A DNA stretch of 64,000 bases from Liopterus haemorrhoidalis. Its lineage: Eukaryota; Arthropoda; Insecta; Coleoptera; Dytiscidae. A program made the translations under genes and the position numbers. The notes below the pieces were generated by a model. That model searched no databases, was not told the DNA's origin, and was given only the letters and a program-made list of their open reading frames with translations. Every line of letters starts with the position of its first letter. Position 1 is the first letter of the stretch. The stretch spans positions 23,578,713 to 23,642,712 of the forward strand of contig OZ020616.1 of assembly GCA_963971575.1 (NCBI GenBank), written 5' to 3'. This document shows, piece by piece, positions 9,807-20,005 of the stretch.

Positions 9807-10576
9807 TGTTGCGGGATTGACTCTGCCAAGGGGGTTGAGCCCTAGGGGAGTGACCACTACTACCGGCCGCGGCTAGCGTTGCGGCGAGATGGAACTATGC
9901 ACGTCGTCTCTAGACGCCCTGAAAGATAAAACTTGATTGAAACAGTTTGATATAATAGTTTTATTAACGAAATATGAGAATAGCAATAACAGGTAAATAA
10001 TGACAATGAAATAATGAACAATAATAAACAACAATAAGGAAAGGAAGAGAGAAGGAAAAAGACGGGTCTATACGTTGGTCGGCGTTCGTCGCGTGACATT
10101 GTCGCTCAACACTGTGTTTATGGCGGTGAAGCGGAGCCGAACAACTTGAAGAGCGACGCCGTAGTCTTCGGTTCTGCTTCGTGATACCAAGAGTAACTGG
10201 AGCGACTGAAGAGCGGCCTGACTTTGGAGTGGTGACCATAGAGTTTGGAGTGGTGACCGACAAGCTCGGAGTGGTGACCGCTGAACTTGGATGGGCGACC
10301 GTCAAGGGTGACAGCGGCACGAGCGGGCGAGCTGTTGCCTTGAGCGGTGACGGTGTAGGCGGCGGAAAGCAGCGAATCCTGGAGTGGCCTGTTTCGTAGA
10401 GAGCCTTCCTCACGGACTTCTCGATATCTTGGTAAGCCTTCGACACTTCGTAAGGCCGTAAGTTTCGCCTGTAGTTTCACGCAGCGGCGTGGCGGCGGCG
10501 CGATTCAGTGTCTCTCTTCTTGCCAGCGGGGGCCAGCGTGCCGGGCTAGCGTGGACGGCTGAACTGCCGTGTATGT
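9807..10576 (-). repeat. Nested solo LTR, left half
   Basis: Begins TGTTGCGGGATTGAC, matching the start of the uninterrupted LTR at 27443. It follows LINE A coding and the AGAT target site (9803-9806). Homology runs to GTATGT at 10571-10576, where LINE B interrupts it; the rest resumes at 21328. It carries about 200 bp (roughly 10345-10545) absent from the 27443 copy, and short tandem units of the GGAGTGGTGACCG type near 10215-10300. Minus orientation is inferred from inverted CCAAT boxes in the other half. ORFs here are shadows of GC-rich repeat DNA. Confidence 0.8.
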
Positions 10577-11536
10577 CATTTGTTCGTCTCTCAAACGTAC
10601 GTTTACGTGTCACGTCATTATTAATACAGTGTATATACATATAACAATTATAAACATTGCATATAATAAAATAATAGTAAAGAGTGTGTGTTAATAATTT
10701 GTTCTATTGGGACACACAGTTTAATAATAAGTGCTACATAATATTTTATACAAATTTAACATTCCATTTTACAATCAGCTGATAGACATAACCTCAATTC
10801 GGACATCGTGGAAGCTAGGATACGCCATCAAGGTACACATCTCCTCAAACTCATTCCACACACCATTCACATTCCCGCACTATTAATTCCATCTGGGTAT
10901 CTGTAAAGTCATACATTTCTGCAAAAACATACTGATTCTACTAAACAAAAATTTGCCACTTCAATCGCTCTGCTACACGTGATGCGGGTGGGAAAATAGG
11001 GCCTAAGTTCCCTCTGAGAGGCGGCGCATCTACCGCTACAATACCCCGGCTCAGGGTCTGGTGGTTGACGATGACGTAGGCGATATCGGAGGCCATCCAG
11101 GAAGTCATCTTAACGGCGGCGAACGAACCAGGCTACCAGCAAGGGGTTACGACTGAGCCCCTGCTGGATACTGGTTGAAGAGCTCATTGTACGGGCTACC
11201 GCCCAGGAATTACCACTGGTGGGGTTCCTGGGGGAATTACCATACGTAGAGAGCGTAGGATGGATGATAAGGTAGTACAAAATAATAAATAAAACACAAG
11301 AATTCGAGTACACAACTTAGCAGTGCCCCTGCCACGGAGCGAATGTCCCCTTGAGTAGAAAATGCACCGTTTATAAGCAAAGTTTGGTGTCCTCCCCCAC
11401 TCTAAGACTAGAGCGGTTGGAGTCACAAACCACGCCCACAACACACGTGGCGTGTTTATTCTCAGCCGCAACCAGCAATACACTAGTGCTAGTACAACTG
11501 CATAATCTCAGGGAGCACGCAAATAGCTCACTTAAA
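10577..11536 (+). other. 5' region of LINE B, no gene
   Basis: About 960 bp before ORF1. The first 450 bp are AT-rich. From about 11000 the sequence is GC-richer and shares short phrases (TTGTACGGGCT, GTAGAGAG, CCTCCCCCACTC) in the same order with 44890-45160, suggesting a shared LTR- or promoter-type sequence. No supported ORF; boundaries of any embedded fragment are unclear. Confidence 0.45.
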
Positions 11537-12301
11537 ATGCCGCCCTGCCCCAATTGCAACAGTAAAATTAGCGGGAATTCTGCCCATATACCCTGTGACG
11601 GGTGCAAAATTAACTTACACACAAGCTGTGTAGGCCTTTCTAATGAGGATGCTACGCATCTTACTCGACTTAAACTTAAATCAGTCAAAATATTTTGCAA
11701 CCTCTGCGCTGAATCCGGAGATAAACTTGCAATAATAAATAAAACATTGCAAGACATGAATAAAAAATTTCAAGAAAAGCTCAATTTACTTGAAACCAAG
11801 TTAGCCCAGTTGACTGAAGTACCTACTCAACATTCTTTTGATGATATTGTCAATGAGGCGATAGAAAGAATCAAAAGGTCGAAAAATATAATAATACACA
11901 ACATACCAGAATCAGATGGTCAAAGCCCGGGTTCTGACATGAACTGTGTAGCTGAGGTCCTTAACAATATTCAAGGTCAAAGTTATTTACCACCCTTATC
12001 TGTCATTCGTCTAGGGAAACCTCGCAATGACACTCGTCCTAGGCCAGTGAAAGTTGTGTTGTCGTCGGAAAATCAGGTTAAAGCTATTCTGACAAATAAA
12101 AAAGCACTAGCTGGATCACGTTTGAAAAATATCTCTGTGAAAAATGACCAAACTCCAAGACAGATAGATCAACTAAGGAAACTGCGTGATGAATTAAAAA
12201 CTAGGACTGATGCTGGAGAAAACAATTTAACAATTAAATATTTTAATGGCGCCCCCAAAATCATTGACATGAGCATGGCAAAAAACGACACAACCAACTA
12301 A
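11537..12301 (+). CDS. LINE B ORF1, PHD-like zinc finger and coiled-coil protein
   Basis: 254 codons from the ATG at 11537; the frame is open upstream to 11351, but the protein domain starts at this ATG. A cysteine/histidine-rich PHD-like finger (CPNC, CDGC, H...C, FCNLC) spans residues 4-60. A basic, coiled-coil-prone segment follows (MNKKFQEKLNLLETKLAQL), then a region with IIIHNIPES and VIRLGKP as in CR1/Jockey ORF1 RNA-binding domains. Such proteins coat LINE RNA. Intact in this copy. ORF2 starts 20 bp later. Confidence 0.82.
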   Translation: MPPCPNCNSKISGNSAHIPCDGCKINLHTSCVGLSNEDATHLTRLKLKSVKIFCNLCAESGDKLAIINKTLQDMNKKFQEKLNLLETKLAQLTEVPTQHSFDDIVNEAIERIKRSKNIIIHNIPESDGQSPGSDMNCVAEVLNNIQGQSYLPPLSVIRLGKPRNDTRPRPVKVVLSSENQVKAILTNKKALAGSRLKNISVKNDQTPRQIDQLRKLRDELKTRTDAGENNLTIKYFNGAPKIIDMSMAKNDTTN

Positions 12302-12321
12302 CACAGCTAATCGAAATCTCT

Positions 12322-13863
12322 ATGCTTTATACTAACATCGCATCACTACCTGCCAAATTCAACGATCTTCTCTTATACATCAGCTCATCCTCACCACCAA
12401 TAGTTGCTTTATCCGAAACATGGCTGCACCCTTTAATTCCAGATGCGCTTGTCCACATACCGGGCTCTGATCTATATAGATCCGATAGGCTCGATAGAAA
12501 AAGTGGTGGTGTGTGCATATATCTTCAACAGTCAGTTTTTCAAAATTCACACATCCTCCCACTACCTATAACTATCGATGGAATTGAGAGCAAATGGATA
12601 CAAATCACTATTAGAAAATTACAATTTCTAATTGGCTGCGTGTATCGTCCAAACAAGTCCAGCGTAGAAAGTGACACAGAACTGTGTCGAACTATTGAAA
12701 ACCTCTCTGAACAATACCAAAACTTAATTATTGTTGGAGACTTTAACTACCCATCTATAAAATGGCCAATAATACTTGTCCCCACAACTCCAGAACAAGA
12801 CCACAACTTTGCAAGTACAATCGTCAATACTAATATCCAGCAATTAATAACAAAACCCACTCGGTATCGTGCAGGAAATACGCCGTCCCTATTGGATTTG
12901 CTACTAACAACTGAGCCAAACTTAATATCTTCCATTGAATATAATGATCCAATCGGGATATCGGACCATTCATGTCTCTTAATTACTTTTCAAGCCTGTT
13001 TCTGCAAGAGAAATGTGTCATCACCAAAGCCAAACATATGGAAAGCAAACTTTGAAGCGATTAATTCTCACCTCGCAACTGTTGACTGGGTAGCAATTAT
13101 CAATGAGTCCGACATCAATGACCAGTGGGAAGCTTTTTCCTCTACTGTTAGTAACATCGTATCCCGGAACACACCGACTTCAAATTATCGTGCCAGTGCG
13201 CGTAAACCATGGATGACCAAAGACCTAATCACATAATCTTCCAGGAAAAAACATTTATGGAGACGATATAAATTAACCCAGAACGAGCACGATTTTCAGG
13301 CCCACCGTCGTATTTCTAGAAAATTATCAAACCTTTGTAAAAAGTCTCGACATGACTATGAAGCAGAAGTATTATCACGGGGACAGAAATCATTCTATGC
13401 GTACACCAGAAATGTAAATTTTCATCTAAAACTAATATCCCTATGTTGCTGAATAATCTCAACGTCCCAGGCGACAACGAAAAACAGGTTGCAGAACTAT
13501 TTGCTCAGCATTTCTCGTCTAACTTCACAAAACATGCAAGCGCAAATCCCCAGATGACATCCCAACTAGATCAACATGACTTGTCGAACATAGACATTAC
13601 AGAAGAGCTTGTAGCGGAAAAACTAAATTCATTACGTACTTCGTCGTCGCCTGGGCCTGACTAAATCCATCCACTGGTATTAAAATCCTGTAGTGAAATA
13701 TTGGCAATGCCTCTTTCAAAAATAATGAAAAATTCTCTGGCTCTGGGACAACTACCAAAAAAGTGGCTAACTTCAACTGTTGTTCCTATTTTCTAAAGCG
13801 GCAACAGGTTGCAAGCATCAAATTATAGACCCATAAGTCTTGTTTCTATCCCAGCAAAAATTA
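12322..13863 (+). pseudogene. LINE B ORF2, endonuclease and start of RT
   Basis: An APE-type endonuclease fills 12322-13236: LYTNIASLPAKF at the start, ALSETWL, GGVCIYL, IVGDFNYP and GISDHSCL carry the expected catalytic residues. A stop at 13234-13236 interrupts it, a frameshift follows near 13418, and coding continues through SSSPGPD at 13664 with more stops to NYRPISLVSIPAKI at 13863, where LINE C1 enters. The endonuclease would nick target DNA for target-primed reverse transcription. The copy is dead because of the stops, independently of the C1 insertion. Confidence 0.85.
13851..13863 (+). repeat. Target-site duplication of LINE C1, left copy
   Basis: CCAGCAAAAATTA here and again at 20006-20018. 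Removing C1 plus one copy restores a continuous LINE B RT frame (SIPAKI then MERII), which proves the insertion. Confidence 0.95.
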
Positions 13864-14451
13864 CCCCGCAGGGGAAGTTCATAATGGCCATAACACCTGG
13901 CCATTTGTCGAGCTTTCGGGCCTGATGATCCCGCGTACCCTCAATCACGCAAGGGAAGTTCATAATGGTCGCATCACCTGACCATATAGAGCTTTTGGGC
14001 CTGATGATCCCACGTACCCTGAATCACATATCATTTGGGAGGAGACAGTTCAGAGAAGCCGATTGTAGGAATAGGCTTATCTGTTGTCTCTTTGATCTCC
14101 CACTTAAATTCCTACCCACGTGTTTGCCGTGCGTGGAGACCCGTAACGCCGGAGAAGAGGGTCCTGGTCGGTTGAGGGAGACTGCTGCCCGCGGACAGTA
14201 CGATCCCAACACGCCTTCTTTGGCCTCGGATTCGGTAAAACGGGAGGCTGAGTCTGGTCAGCTCAGTCAATCGGCTGGTGTCACGGTTCATGAATAGAGT
14301 GGCTCCACTACTGGATCGTGGATGCCGGGGTAATGCCGTGCCACTAAACAAGTATTCGGGGGTCTGTGGGAGCGGATGCAGCTCGCACGGTTCCAGAGTT
14401 GGCGACTACTGGTTCTCGAGCGGGTCGAGCAGCCCGTGACTACTTCCTCCG
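13864..14451 (+). promoter_or_regulatory. LINE C1 5' UTR with two tandem units
   Basis: Units at 13872-13952 and 13953-14028 both start GGGAAGTTCATAATGG and both end with a CCTGATGATCCC...ACCCT...AATCAC stretch. The same pair occurs at the 5' ends of C2 and C3, at the point where each element begins. Tandem 5' monomers act as internal promoters in some LINEs; that role here is inference. A 110-codon ORF (13965-14297) is open in all three copies. Confidence 0.7.
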
Positions 14452-15990
14452 ATGCTATATCATCCTGACATGTCTGGCGCAATGAGCCGGTTTGCGGCCA
14501 ACGTCCCCGGTGTGGGGCTCCCTAGTGGGTGGGCATGGCAGGGTGATGAAACCTATTATACGGGTATGGCGACTACCCGGAAGGATCAAAACTTTTTAAA
14601 TTCCGCCAAAGTTGAGAGTAAACTCCGTAAAAAATCAAACAAGAGACCTCGTCGTGATGCTCAGTCATCCGATGAGGGATGTGTTAGGCCAGCTGCCAAG
14701 AAGGCAGAAGGTAAAAGGCAAGTTGAGTATTGTGCGCCAGTACCACGATTTCTCGTCGTGAAGATACAAGAAGAGGGTAAATCTTTTAAGGAGATGTCCC
14801 CCTTCTTTGTTGCCCGAACGTTGAGAAATACGTGCTCTACTGGTATAAAGTCGGTGCGTAAGTTGTCGGACGGTACATTGCTTATCGAAGCAGAACCAGA
14901 AGCGTCATCTGCACTACAGAAATGTGTTAAGTTTGGAGAGTTTGGCATTTCAGTTCAGCCGCACAAGGCACTGAATTGTTCGAAAGGCGTCGTAACGGAT
15001 CGTGACCTGGCGTATGTTACGGAGGAAGAGTTCGTGCAGGAAATGGCATCGCAAGGTGTCATTGAATGCAGGAAGCTCAACCCTCGTAACGGCAAGCCTT
15101 CGATCTCCATGGTGGTGTCCTTCGCTGGTACCAGGTGTCCAACATCGGCAAGGGTGGGGTATAACGTTTGTAGCGTTCGCCCCTACTATCCCAACTCGAT
15201 GCGGTGCTACAAGTGTCAGCGTTATGGGCACACCTCAAGTCGTTGTGGTAAGCACACCATCTGTGCCAACTGCGGACAGGATCAACATGAAGTTGAAACT
15301 TGTCCAAACGCGGCACACTGCGTGAACTGCAAAGGGGCGCATGCCTCTACTTCACGCCACTGCCCAACGTACTTGGAGGAGAAGGCAATACAGGTCATTA
15401 GAACGCAGGACAGGATACCGTATTTCGACGCCAAGAGAAAATACAAAGAGAGCGCGCCGGTTACTTTCGCGAAATCTTTCGCGCAAGTAGCTGCAAAGCG
15501 AACTGCAAATGTCCAAACTCAGACAGAGTTAGTGCCTCGTCCGACAACTGCAGCAGCAGTATCAGTCGCGACAAATACTGCGAAAGAAAAGGTGGTATTG
15601 GTCCCAGAGACCAAAATTCAGACCTCACAACCTGGGGGATCGGGTCTGAATAAATCCCCCTCCCCTAAAGGAGAACGCACTCAACCCCAGTTCTCCCAAC
15701 CACCTAAGGAGAAGACCCCACAGTCTTCTCCACAAACGAGAAGCGACCAGAGAATGGTCGCTTCTTCAAAACCCTCATCAGTTACTCCTGAAAAGGAAAC
15801 TGATAAGGGATCCGTTGGTTCTCACTGGATACCAGTGAGAGCCAAACAATCAAAAAAGGAGTCCAGTGTGTCTATCAAAACACCTGGACTACCAAATGAA
15901 AGTGTAGCCGAGAAAATGGCTGTAGACCTGCAACCTAAGGGTAAACCAAAAATCATTAGGTTGCGGGGTAACTCCCCTAAACAGAAATGA
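14452..15990 (+). CDS. LINE C1 ORF1, Gag-like nucleic-acid-binding protein
   Basis: 512 codons. Three zinc knuckles: CYKC...H...C at 252-265, CANC...H...C at 271-284, CVNC...H...C at 290-304. The N-terminal third is basic (KKSNKRPRRD); the C-terminal third is rich in S, P, T, Q and K and probably disordered. Such ORF1 proteins package LINE RNA. The start is uncertain: an internal ATG at 14566 (MATTRKDQ) matches the only start available in C3, where a TAG lies just upstream, while C1 and C2 are open back to the 14452 ATG. The stop codon overlaps the ORF2 start as ATGA at 15987-15990. Confidence 0.9.
   Translation: MLYHPDMSGAMSRFAANVPGVGLPSGWAWQGDETYYTGMATTRKDQNFLNSAKVESKLRKKSNKRPRRDAQSSDEGCVRPAAKKAEGKRQVEYCAPVPRFLVVKIQEEGKSFKEMSPFFVARTLRNTCSTGIKSVRKLSDGTLLIEAEPEASSALQKCVKFGEFGISVQPHKALNCSKGVVTDRDLAYVTEEEFVQEMASQGVIECRKLNPRNGKPSISMVVSFAGTRCPTSARVGYNVCSVRPYYPNSMRCYKCQRYGHTSSRCGKHTICANCGQDQHEVETCPNAAHCVNCKGAHASTSRHCPTYLEEKAIQVIRTQDRIPYFDAKRKYKESAPVTFAKSFAQVAAKRTANVQTQTELVPRPTTAAAVSVATNTAKEKVVLVPETKIQTSQPGGSGLNKSPSPKGERTQPQFSQPPKEKTPQSSPQTRSDQRMVASSKPSSVTPEKETDKGSVGSHWIPVRAKQSKKESSVSIKTPGLPNESVAEKMAVDLQPKGKPKIIRLRGNSPKQK
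15927..15967 (+). promoter_or_regulatory. Conserved RNA hairpin before the ORF1/ORF2 junction
   Basis: Left arm CCTGCAACCTAA (15927-15938) pairs with right arm TTAGGTTGCGGG (15956-15967) over 12 bp with a 17-nt loop, 19 nt before ATGA. C3 (56607-56647) and C2 (48246-48286, minus) have CCCGCAACCTAA, a fully Watson-Crick stem; the C1 change leaves a T-G wobble, so pairing survives. A second small GGGG-N5-CCCC hairpin follows. A role in reinitiation at ORF2 is inference. Confidence 0.65.
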
Positions 15991-18900
15991 ATGGTCCACT
16001 AATCCAGTGGAACTGTAACGGTGTATACCAGCGCTACGAAGAACTGCGACTTTTATTGTCAGATTTTGCGCCTTCGTGTGTTTGTCTGCAGGAAACAAAC
16101 TTCAATGAAACCGACACATTCTCTCCTTGGGGATACTCCGTGTTTCGCACGGATTTCCTTACGGGGTTAAGAGCATGTGACGGCGTGGCAAATCTCGTTA
16201 GAGACACATTGTACCACGATCCTGTAGACATTGACACTGAGTTGCAGGTTGTAGCAGTTCGTGTTGCACTTCCCCTCCAGGTGACGATTTGTTCTATCTA
16301 CCTTCCCCCTGGTGTTCGAACTGACATCCGAGATGTCGTGAACATCATCGATCAACTTCCACCACCCTTCATACTACTAGGCGATTTTAACGCCTACAAT
16401 GTGTGTTGGGGATCGGTGCGGAACGATCGACGGGGACGTCACCTGGAAAATATGTTGAACGAATTGAATTTGAGCTTTCTGAACGACGGCAGACCCACGC
16501 ACTTTTGTGCAGCAACGGGTACATTTAGTGCTATAGATCTTAGCGTTGTTTCAGGAGCCATCGCTCCGTTGTTCAAATGGGATGTGCATCACGACCTGTG
16601 CGGTAGTGATCACTTTCCAATCCTCTTAAAGCCTCTGTTTAATACTGTTACCGAATCCCGCTGGCCACAGTGGGTTCTTCGGAAAGCAGATTGGACCAAG
16701 TTTGCGGAATCATTCTCGCATGAGGATATTCCGAGCTTGACCGTAGACGAAGAGGTGAATCATTTCACGGACTCCATCACAAGCGCGGCTAAAAACAGCA
16801 TACCGCTGTCATCCACTCAGCCCCGTAGAGTTCCCGTTCCCTGGTGGAGCGAGGAATGCGACTTGGCGCTACGTGAAAGGAGACACCTCTTCAATACATT
16901 CCGTCGTTGTCCAACAGAGGCAAACATGATAGCCTTCCAACGAGCGAAAGCTCGTGCTAAGAGGATTGTGAAAGAAAGCAAGCGCGAATCATGGCGTAAA
17001 TACGTGTCCACCGTTACAGTTGCCACTCCAGTGGCCAAAGTTTGGGAGAAGGTCCGGAAAATATCCGGTCTAAATACAGCTACAGCCATTGCTGGTCTGT
17101 CGGTAAATGGTAACGTAGTTACCTCAGCGGTCGAAATTGTTAACACTTTGGCATCTAATTTTGCGTTCAATTCTAGCTCTGAACATTATTCACCCGAGTT
17201 TTTAACTCGTAAAGCAGGCCTCGAATCTATACCTCTAAATTTCTTTTCTAGGAATGACGAGGTATACAACCTGCTTTTCTCTCGTGAAGAGCTAGATAGC
17301 GCGATGTCAAAGTGTAAGGATAGCTCTCCTGGTCCAGATGCGATACATTATCGTATGATCCGAAATCTTCCGGAATCATCTAAGTCTAGGCTTTTGAATG
17401 TCTATAATAGGATATGGACTGAGGGCAAGTGCCCGACCAAGTGGAAGGAATCGCATATAATTCCTATCCCCAAAGTCGGGAAAGATAAACACTTGCCCTC
17501 TAGCTATAGAACAATATCACTGACCAGTTGTCTCTGCAAGCTCATGGAGCGAATGATCAGCAAGCGTCTGATTTGGTTTTTAGAATCAAACGACTTGCTG
17601 GCCAACACACAGTGTGGCTTTCGCCGTCACCGCTCAACAGCAGATCATCTGGTCAGACTAGAGACAGCTATCAGGAATGCTTTCGTTGAAAACAAACACC
17701 TGATAGCTGTGTTTTTTGATATTGAGAAAGCCTATGACACTGCATGGATTTATGGTATTCTCCGTACTCTGCATTCCTGGGGTCTCCGGGGACGCTTGAT
17801 GTTCTTTATAAAAGACTTCATGTCGAACCGGCGCTTCAGGGTGCGGATCGGAAATACCTTGTCACAAATGTTCGCACTGGACAATGGGGTCCCACAGGGC
17901 TCCATACTGAGCGTTACCCTATTTTTAATTGCCATTAACGGTGCAGCTTCATGTATTCGATTACCTGTACAGAGTTCGATATTTGTCGACGACATTGGTA
18001 TCTTTGTCGCCGGACAAAAGCCTAGTACAATCGAACGTCAGCTTCAGCTGACTATCAATCGTCTCGATACATGGGCAACCGAAAATGGCTTTAAATTCTC
18101 GACCAGCAAAACTGTATGTGTCCATTTTAGTAGGAAAAGAGGTGTACATCCCAATCCTACACTCACACTAAATGGAGCACAGTTACCATTTGCCGATACT
18201 GCCAGATTTCTGGGTCTCGTGTTCGATAGTCGTCTAACTTGGCGGGCACATTTTTTGTCCGTCAAGAAAAAATGCCAAAAGTTGCTCAATTTGTTGCGGG
18301 TCCTCAGTCATAAGACATGGGGTGCAGACCGCACTGTCATGTTGCGTTTATATCGTTCTCTAGTGCGCTCTAAGCTGGACTATGGATGTCTAGCTTATGG
18401 GTCAGCTAAACACCAAGAGATAAGAATTCTTGACACTGTACATCACACTGGGGTTAGATTGGCCACAGGTGCATTTCGCACCAGTCCAATACTAAGCCTG
18501 CTGTGTGAAGCAGGTGAACCGTCACTGTACAATCGTCGTAAAATTCTATCCTTGCGGTATATGGCTGCACTCAGTGCCAAGCCAGATCATCCCGCGTATG
18601 ACCCTATTCTACAAAATAGGCATACAGAGATTTATGACAGAAAACCAAGAGCCAATAGGCCTTTTGGTCTGAGGACTTTCGACATTTTGGGCGATATTGA
18701 TTTTAATATGCCTGAAATAGCAAGTTTCGTTTTGTGTGCTGTTCCACCATGGACGCTACCGCGTCCATTTGTGAACCTCACATTAACTAGGTTTGATAAA
18801 GATACTACGTTGCCTATCGAATACCAACATGAGTTACAAAGAACACTGGTCCCTAGGTTCGAGGATACTGTCATTTTTACTGACGGATCAAAATCCGGAA

Positions 18901-19682
18901 CCAGGGTTGGGTGTGCGTTCGTTGTTTTGAATCCACGCCAACAGTTTCAGTACCGTCTGCACTCCATAACGAGTATGTACACTGCTGAGCTGTACGCTAT
19001 TTTCAAGGCCCTGTGTTTTGTTTCGTCACAGCAAAGTTGGTCAAGTGTTATCTTGACGGACTCGCTGAGCGCTCTGAACAGTATCCAAGATCCAGATCCA
19101 GTGCATCCTCTTGTACTAAAGATCCGGTCGCTACTCCACAACCTGAATGCTCAGAATGTGAGGGTAGAGCTGTTTTGGATACCGGGACATGTTGGTATTA
19201 AAGGCAACGAAGCGGCAGATGCAGCTGCAAAAGCCGCCTCTCACAGACCTATGATTGATGTGAGTTTCGTTTTTCCAGATGACGCAAAGAGTCATCTGAC
19301 ACATCTGGTTTTAGACATGTGGCAACATGAGTGGAGCCGCACACAGAACGTTAAGTTGCGACAGATTAAGGGAGACGTTAAACCATGGGGTTCTTCCTGC
19401 AGGAATAACCGCAGGGAGGAAACCGCCATCACACGCCTTCGTATAGGTCACTGTTGGTGGACCCATGGACACCTCCTTCGAGGTGAAGAGTCCCCTGTCT
19501 GTGAGACGTGTAACACAGATTTGTCAGTGTTACACATTTTAACTGAATGTGTACAGTTCGAGGATGTCAGGGAGAGGTTAGGCCTGTGCTATGACCTGTC
19601 AGTTGCCTTAGGTGACGACAGAGTACTCATGGACAAGCTGATACTCTTCCTGAGAGAATCGAACTTACTGTTTTATGTGTGA
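15987..19682 (+). CDS. LINE C1 ORF2, endonuclease - reverse transcriptase - RNase H
   Basis: 1231 codons, uninterrupted. APE-type endonuclease at residues 1-225 (LQETNF, LGDFNAYN, GSDHFPI). Reverse transcriptase about 420-750 with DIEKAYD, GVPQGSI and the catalytic box FVDD at 666-669. RNase H with TDGSKSG (D966), AELYAI, TDSLSAL and GHVGIKGNEAAD. A C-terminal CETC...H...C finger follows. It makes the target nick and copies the RNA at the site. It starts at the ATG in the ATGA overlap with ORF1. One oddity: C3 reads SYRPISL in an RT motif where C1 has SYRTISL, so a commonly conserved proline is lost; effect unknown. Confidence 0.95.
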   Translation: MNGPLIQWNCNGVYQRYEELRLLLSDFAPSCVCLQETNFNETDTFSPWGYSVFRTDFLTGLRACDGVANLVRDTLYHDPVDIDTELQVVAVRVALPLQVTICSIYLPPGVRTDIRDVVNIIDQLPPPFILLGDFNAYNVCWGSVRNDRRGRHLENMLNELNLSFLNDGRPTHFCAATGTFSAIDLSVVSGAIAPLFKWDVHHDLCGSDHFPILLKPLFNTVTESRWPQWVLRKADWTKFAESFSHEDIPSLTVDEEVNHFTDSITSAAKNSIPLSSTQPRRVPVPWWSEECDLALRERRHLFNTFRRCPTEANMIAFQRAKARAKRIVKESKRESWRKYVSTVTVATPVAKVWEKVRKISGLNTATAIAGLSVNGNVVTSAVEIVNTLASNFAFNSSSEHYSPEFLTRKAGLESIPLNFFSRNDEVYNLLFSREELDSAMSKCKDSSPGPDAIHYRMIRNLPESSKSRLLNVYNRIWTEGKCPTKWKESHIIPIPKVGKDKHLPSSYRTISLTSCLCKLMERMISKRLIWFLESNDLLANTQCGFRRHRSTADHLVRLETAIRNAFVENKHLIAVFFDIEKAYDTAWIYGILRTLHSWGLRGRLMFFIKDFMSNRRFRVRIGNTLSQMFALDNGVPQGSILSVTLFLIAINGAASCIRLPVQSSIFVDDIGIFVAGQKPSTIERQLQLTINRLDTWATENGFKFSTSKTVCVHFSRKRGVHPNPTLTLNGAQLPFADTARFLGLVFDSRLTWRAHFLSVKKKCQKLLNLLRVLSHKTWGADRTVMLRLYRSLVRSKLDYGCLAYGSAKHQEIRILDTVHHTGVRLATGAFRTSPILSLLCEAGEPSLYNRRKILSLRYMAALSAKPDHPAYDPILQNRHTEIYDRKPRANRPFGLRTFDILGDIDFNMPEIASFVLCAVPPWTLPRPFVNLTLTRFDKDTTLPIEYQHELQRTLVPRFEDTVIFTDGSKSGTRVGCAFVVLNPRQQFQYRLHSITSMYTAELYAIFKALCFVSSQQSWSSVILTDSLSALNSIQDPDPVHPLVLKIRSLLHNLNAQNVRVELFWIPGHVGIKGNEAADAAAKAASHRPMIDVSFVFPDDAKSHLTHLVLDMWQHEWSRTQNVKLRQIKGDVKPWGSSCRNNRREETAITRLRIGHCWWTHGHLLRGEESPVCETCNTDLSVLHILTECVQFEDVRERLGLCYDLSVALGDDRVLMDKLILFLRESNLLFYV

Positions 19683-19867
19683 AGTCTTGCACCTTATTTT
19701 AATGTGTTTCTATTTATTGACTGTGATATTCGATGGTTGTTGGCCCCTTTACAGCCTCTTACCATCACCCTGAGTCTGTTCAAATTTTCGAACAGACTTT
19801 TTATATTATTTATTTGTGTTTGTCAGTGCAAGATTTCTTTTATTGAGTATGCGTATTTTTAATGATT

Positions 19868-19898
<31 letters not shown>

Positions 19899-20005
19899 TT
19901 GTCTAAATTTTTATTTTTAATATATAGTCTAGTCATTTAGATGGGCTGCGTTAGGCGCAAATAGCCTTTGTTGCTGTGCGCCAAAAATTTCAACTAACTA
20001 ACTAA
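19683..20005 (+). other. LINE C1 3' UTR
   Basis: Carries a run of TTTA units around 19867-19900, then GCGTTAGGCGCAAATAGCC...TGCGCC, a GC-rich piece able to fold, and the terminal TAAC tail. A 49-bp inverted copy of this end stands alone at 34850-34898, so this end is what the element's RT recognises. Confidence 0.8.

Larger units (their letters stand above)
13864..20005 (+). mobile_element. LINE C1: full-length I-superfamily-like LINE, apparently intact
   Basis: 6142 bp, starts CCCCGCAGGGG, ends in a TAAC repeat, flanked by a 13-bp TSD. It has a 5' UTR with two 81-bp units, ORF1 with zinc knuckles, ORF2 with endonuclease, RT and RNase H, and a 3' UTR of about 320 bp. Two other copies are in the window: C2 (minus, 45497-50349, decayed) and C3 (54541-60625). 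RNase H in ORF2 and the GVPQGSILSVTLF RT motif suggest the I group. This is the only copy of the three with both ORFs open. Confidence 0.93.

Noticed and set aside
10118..10480. A 120-codon minus-strand ORF and overlapping plus-strand ORFs
   Set aside because: GC-rich tandem repeats in the LTR keep several frames open at once. No domain.
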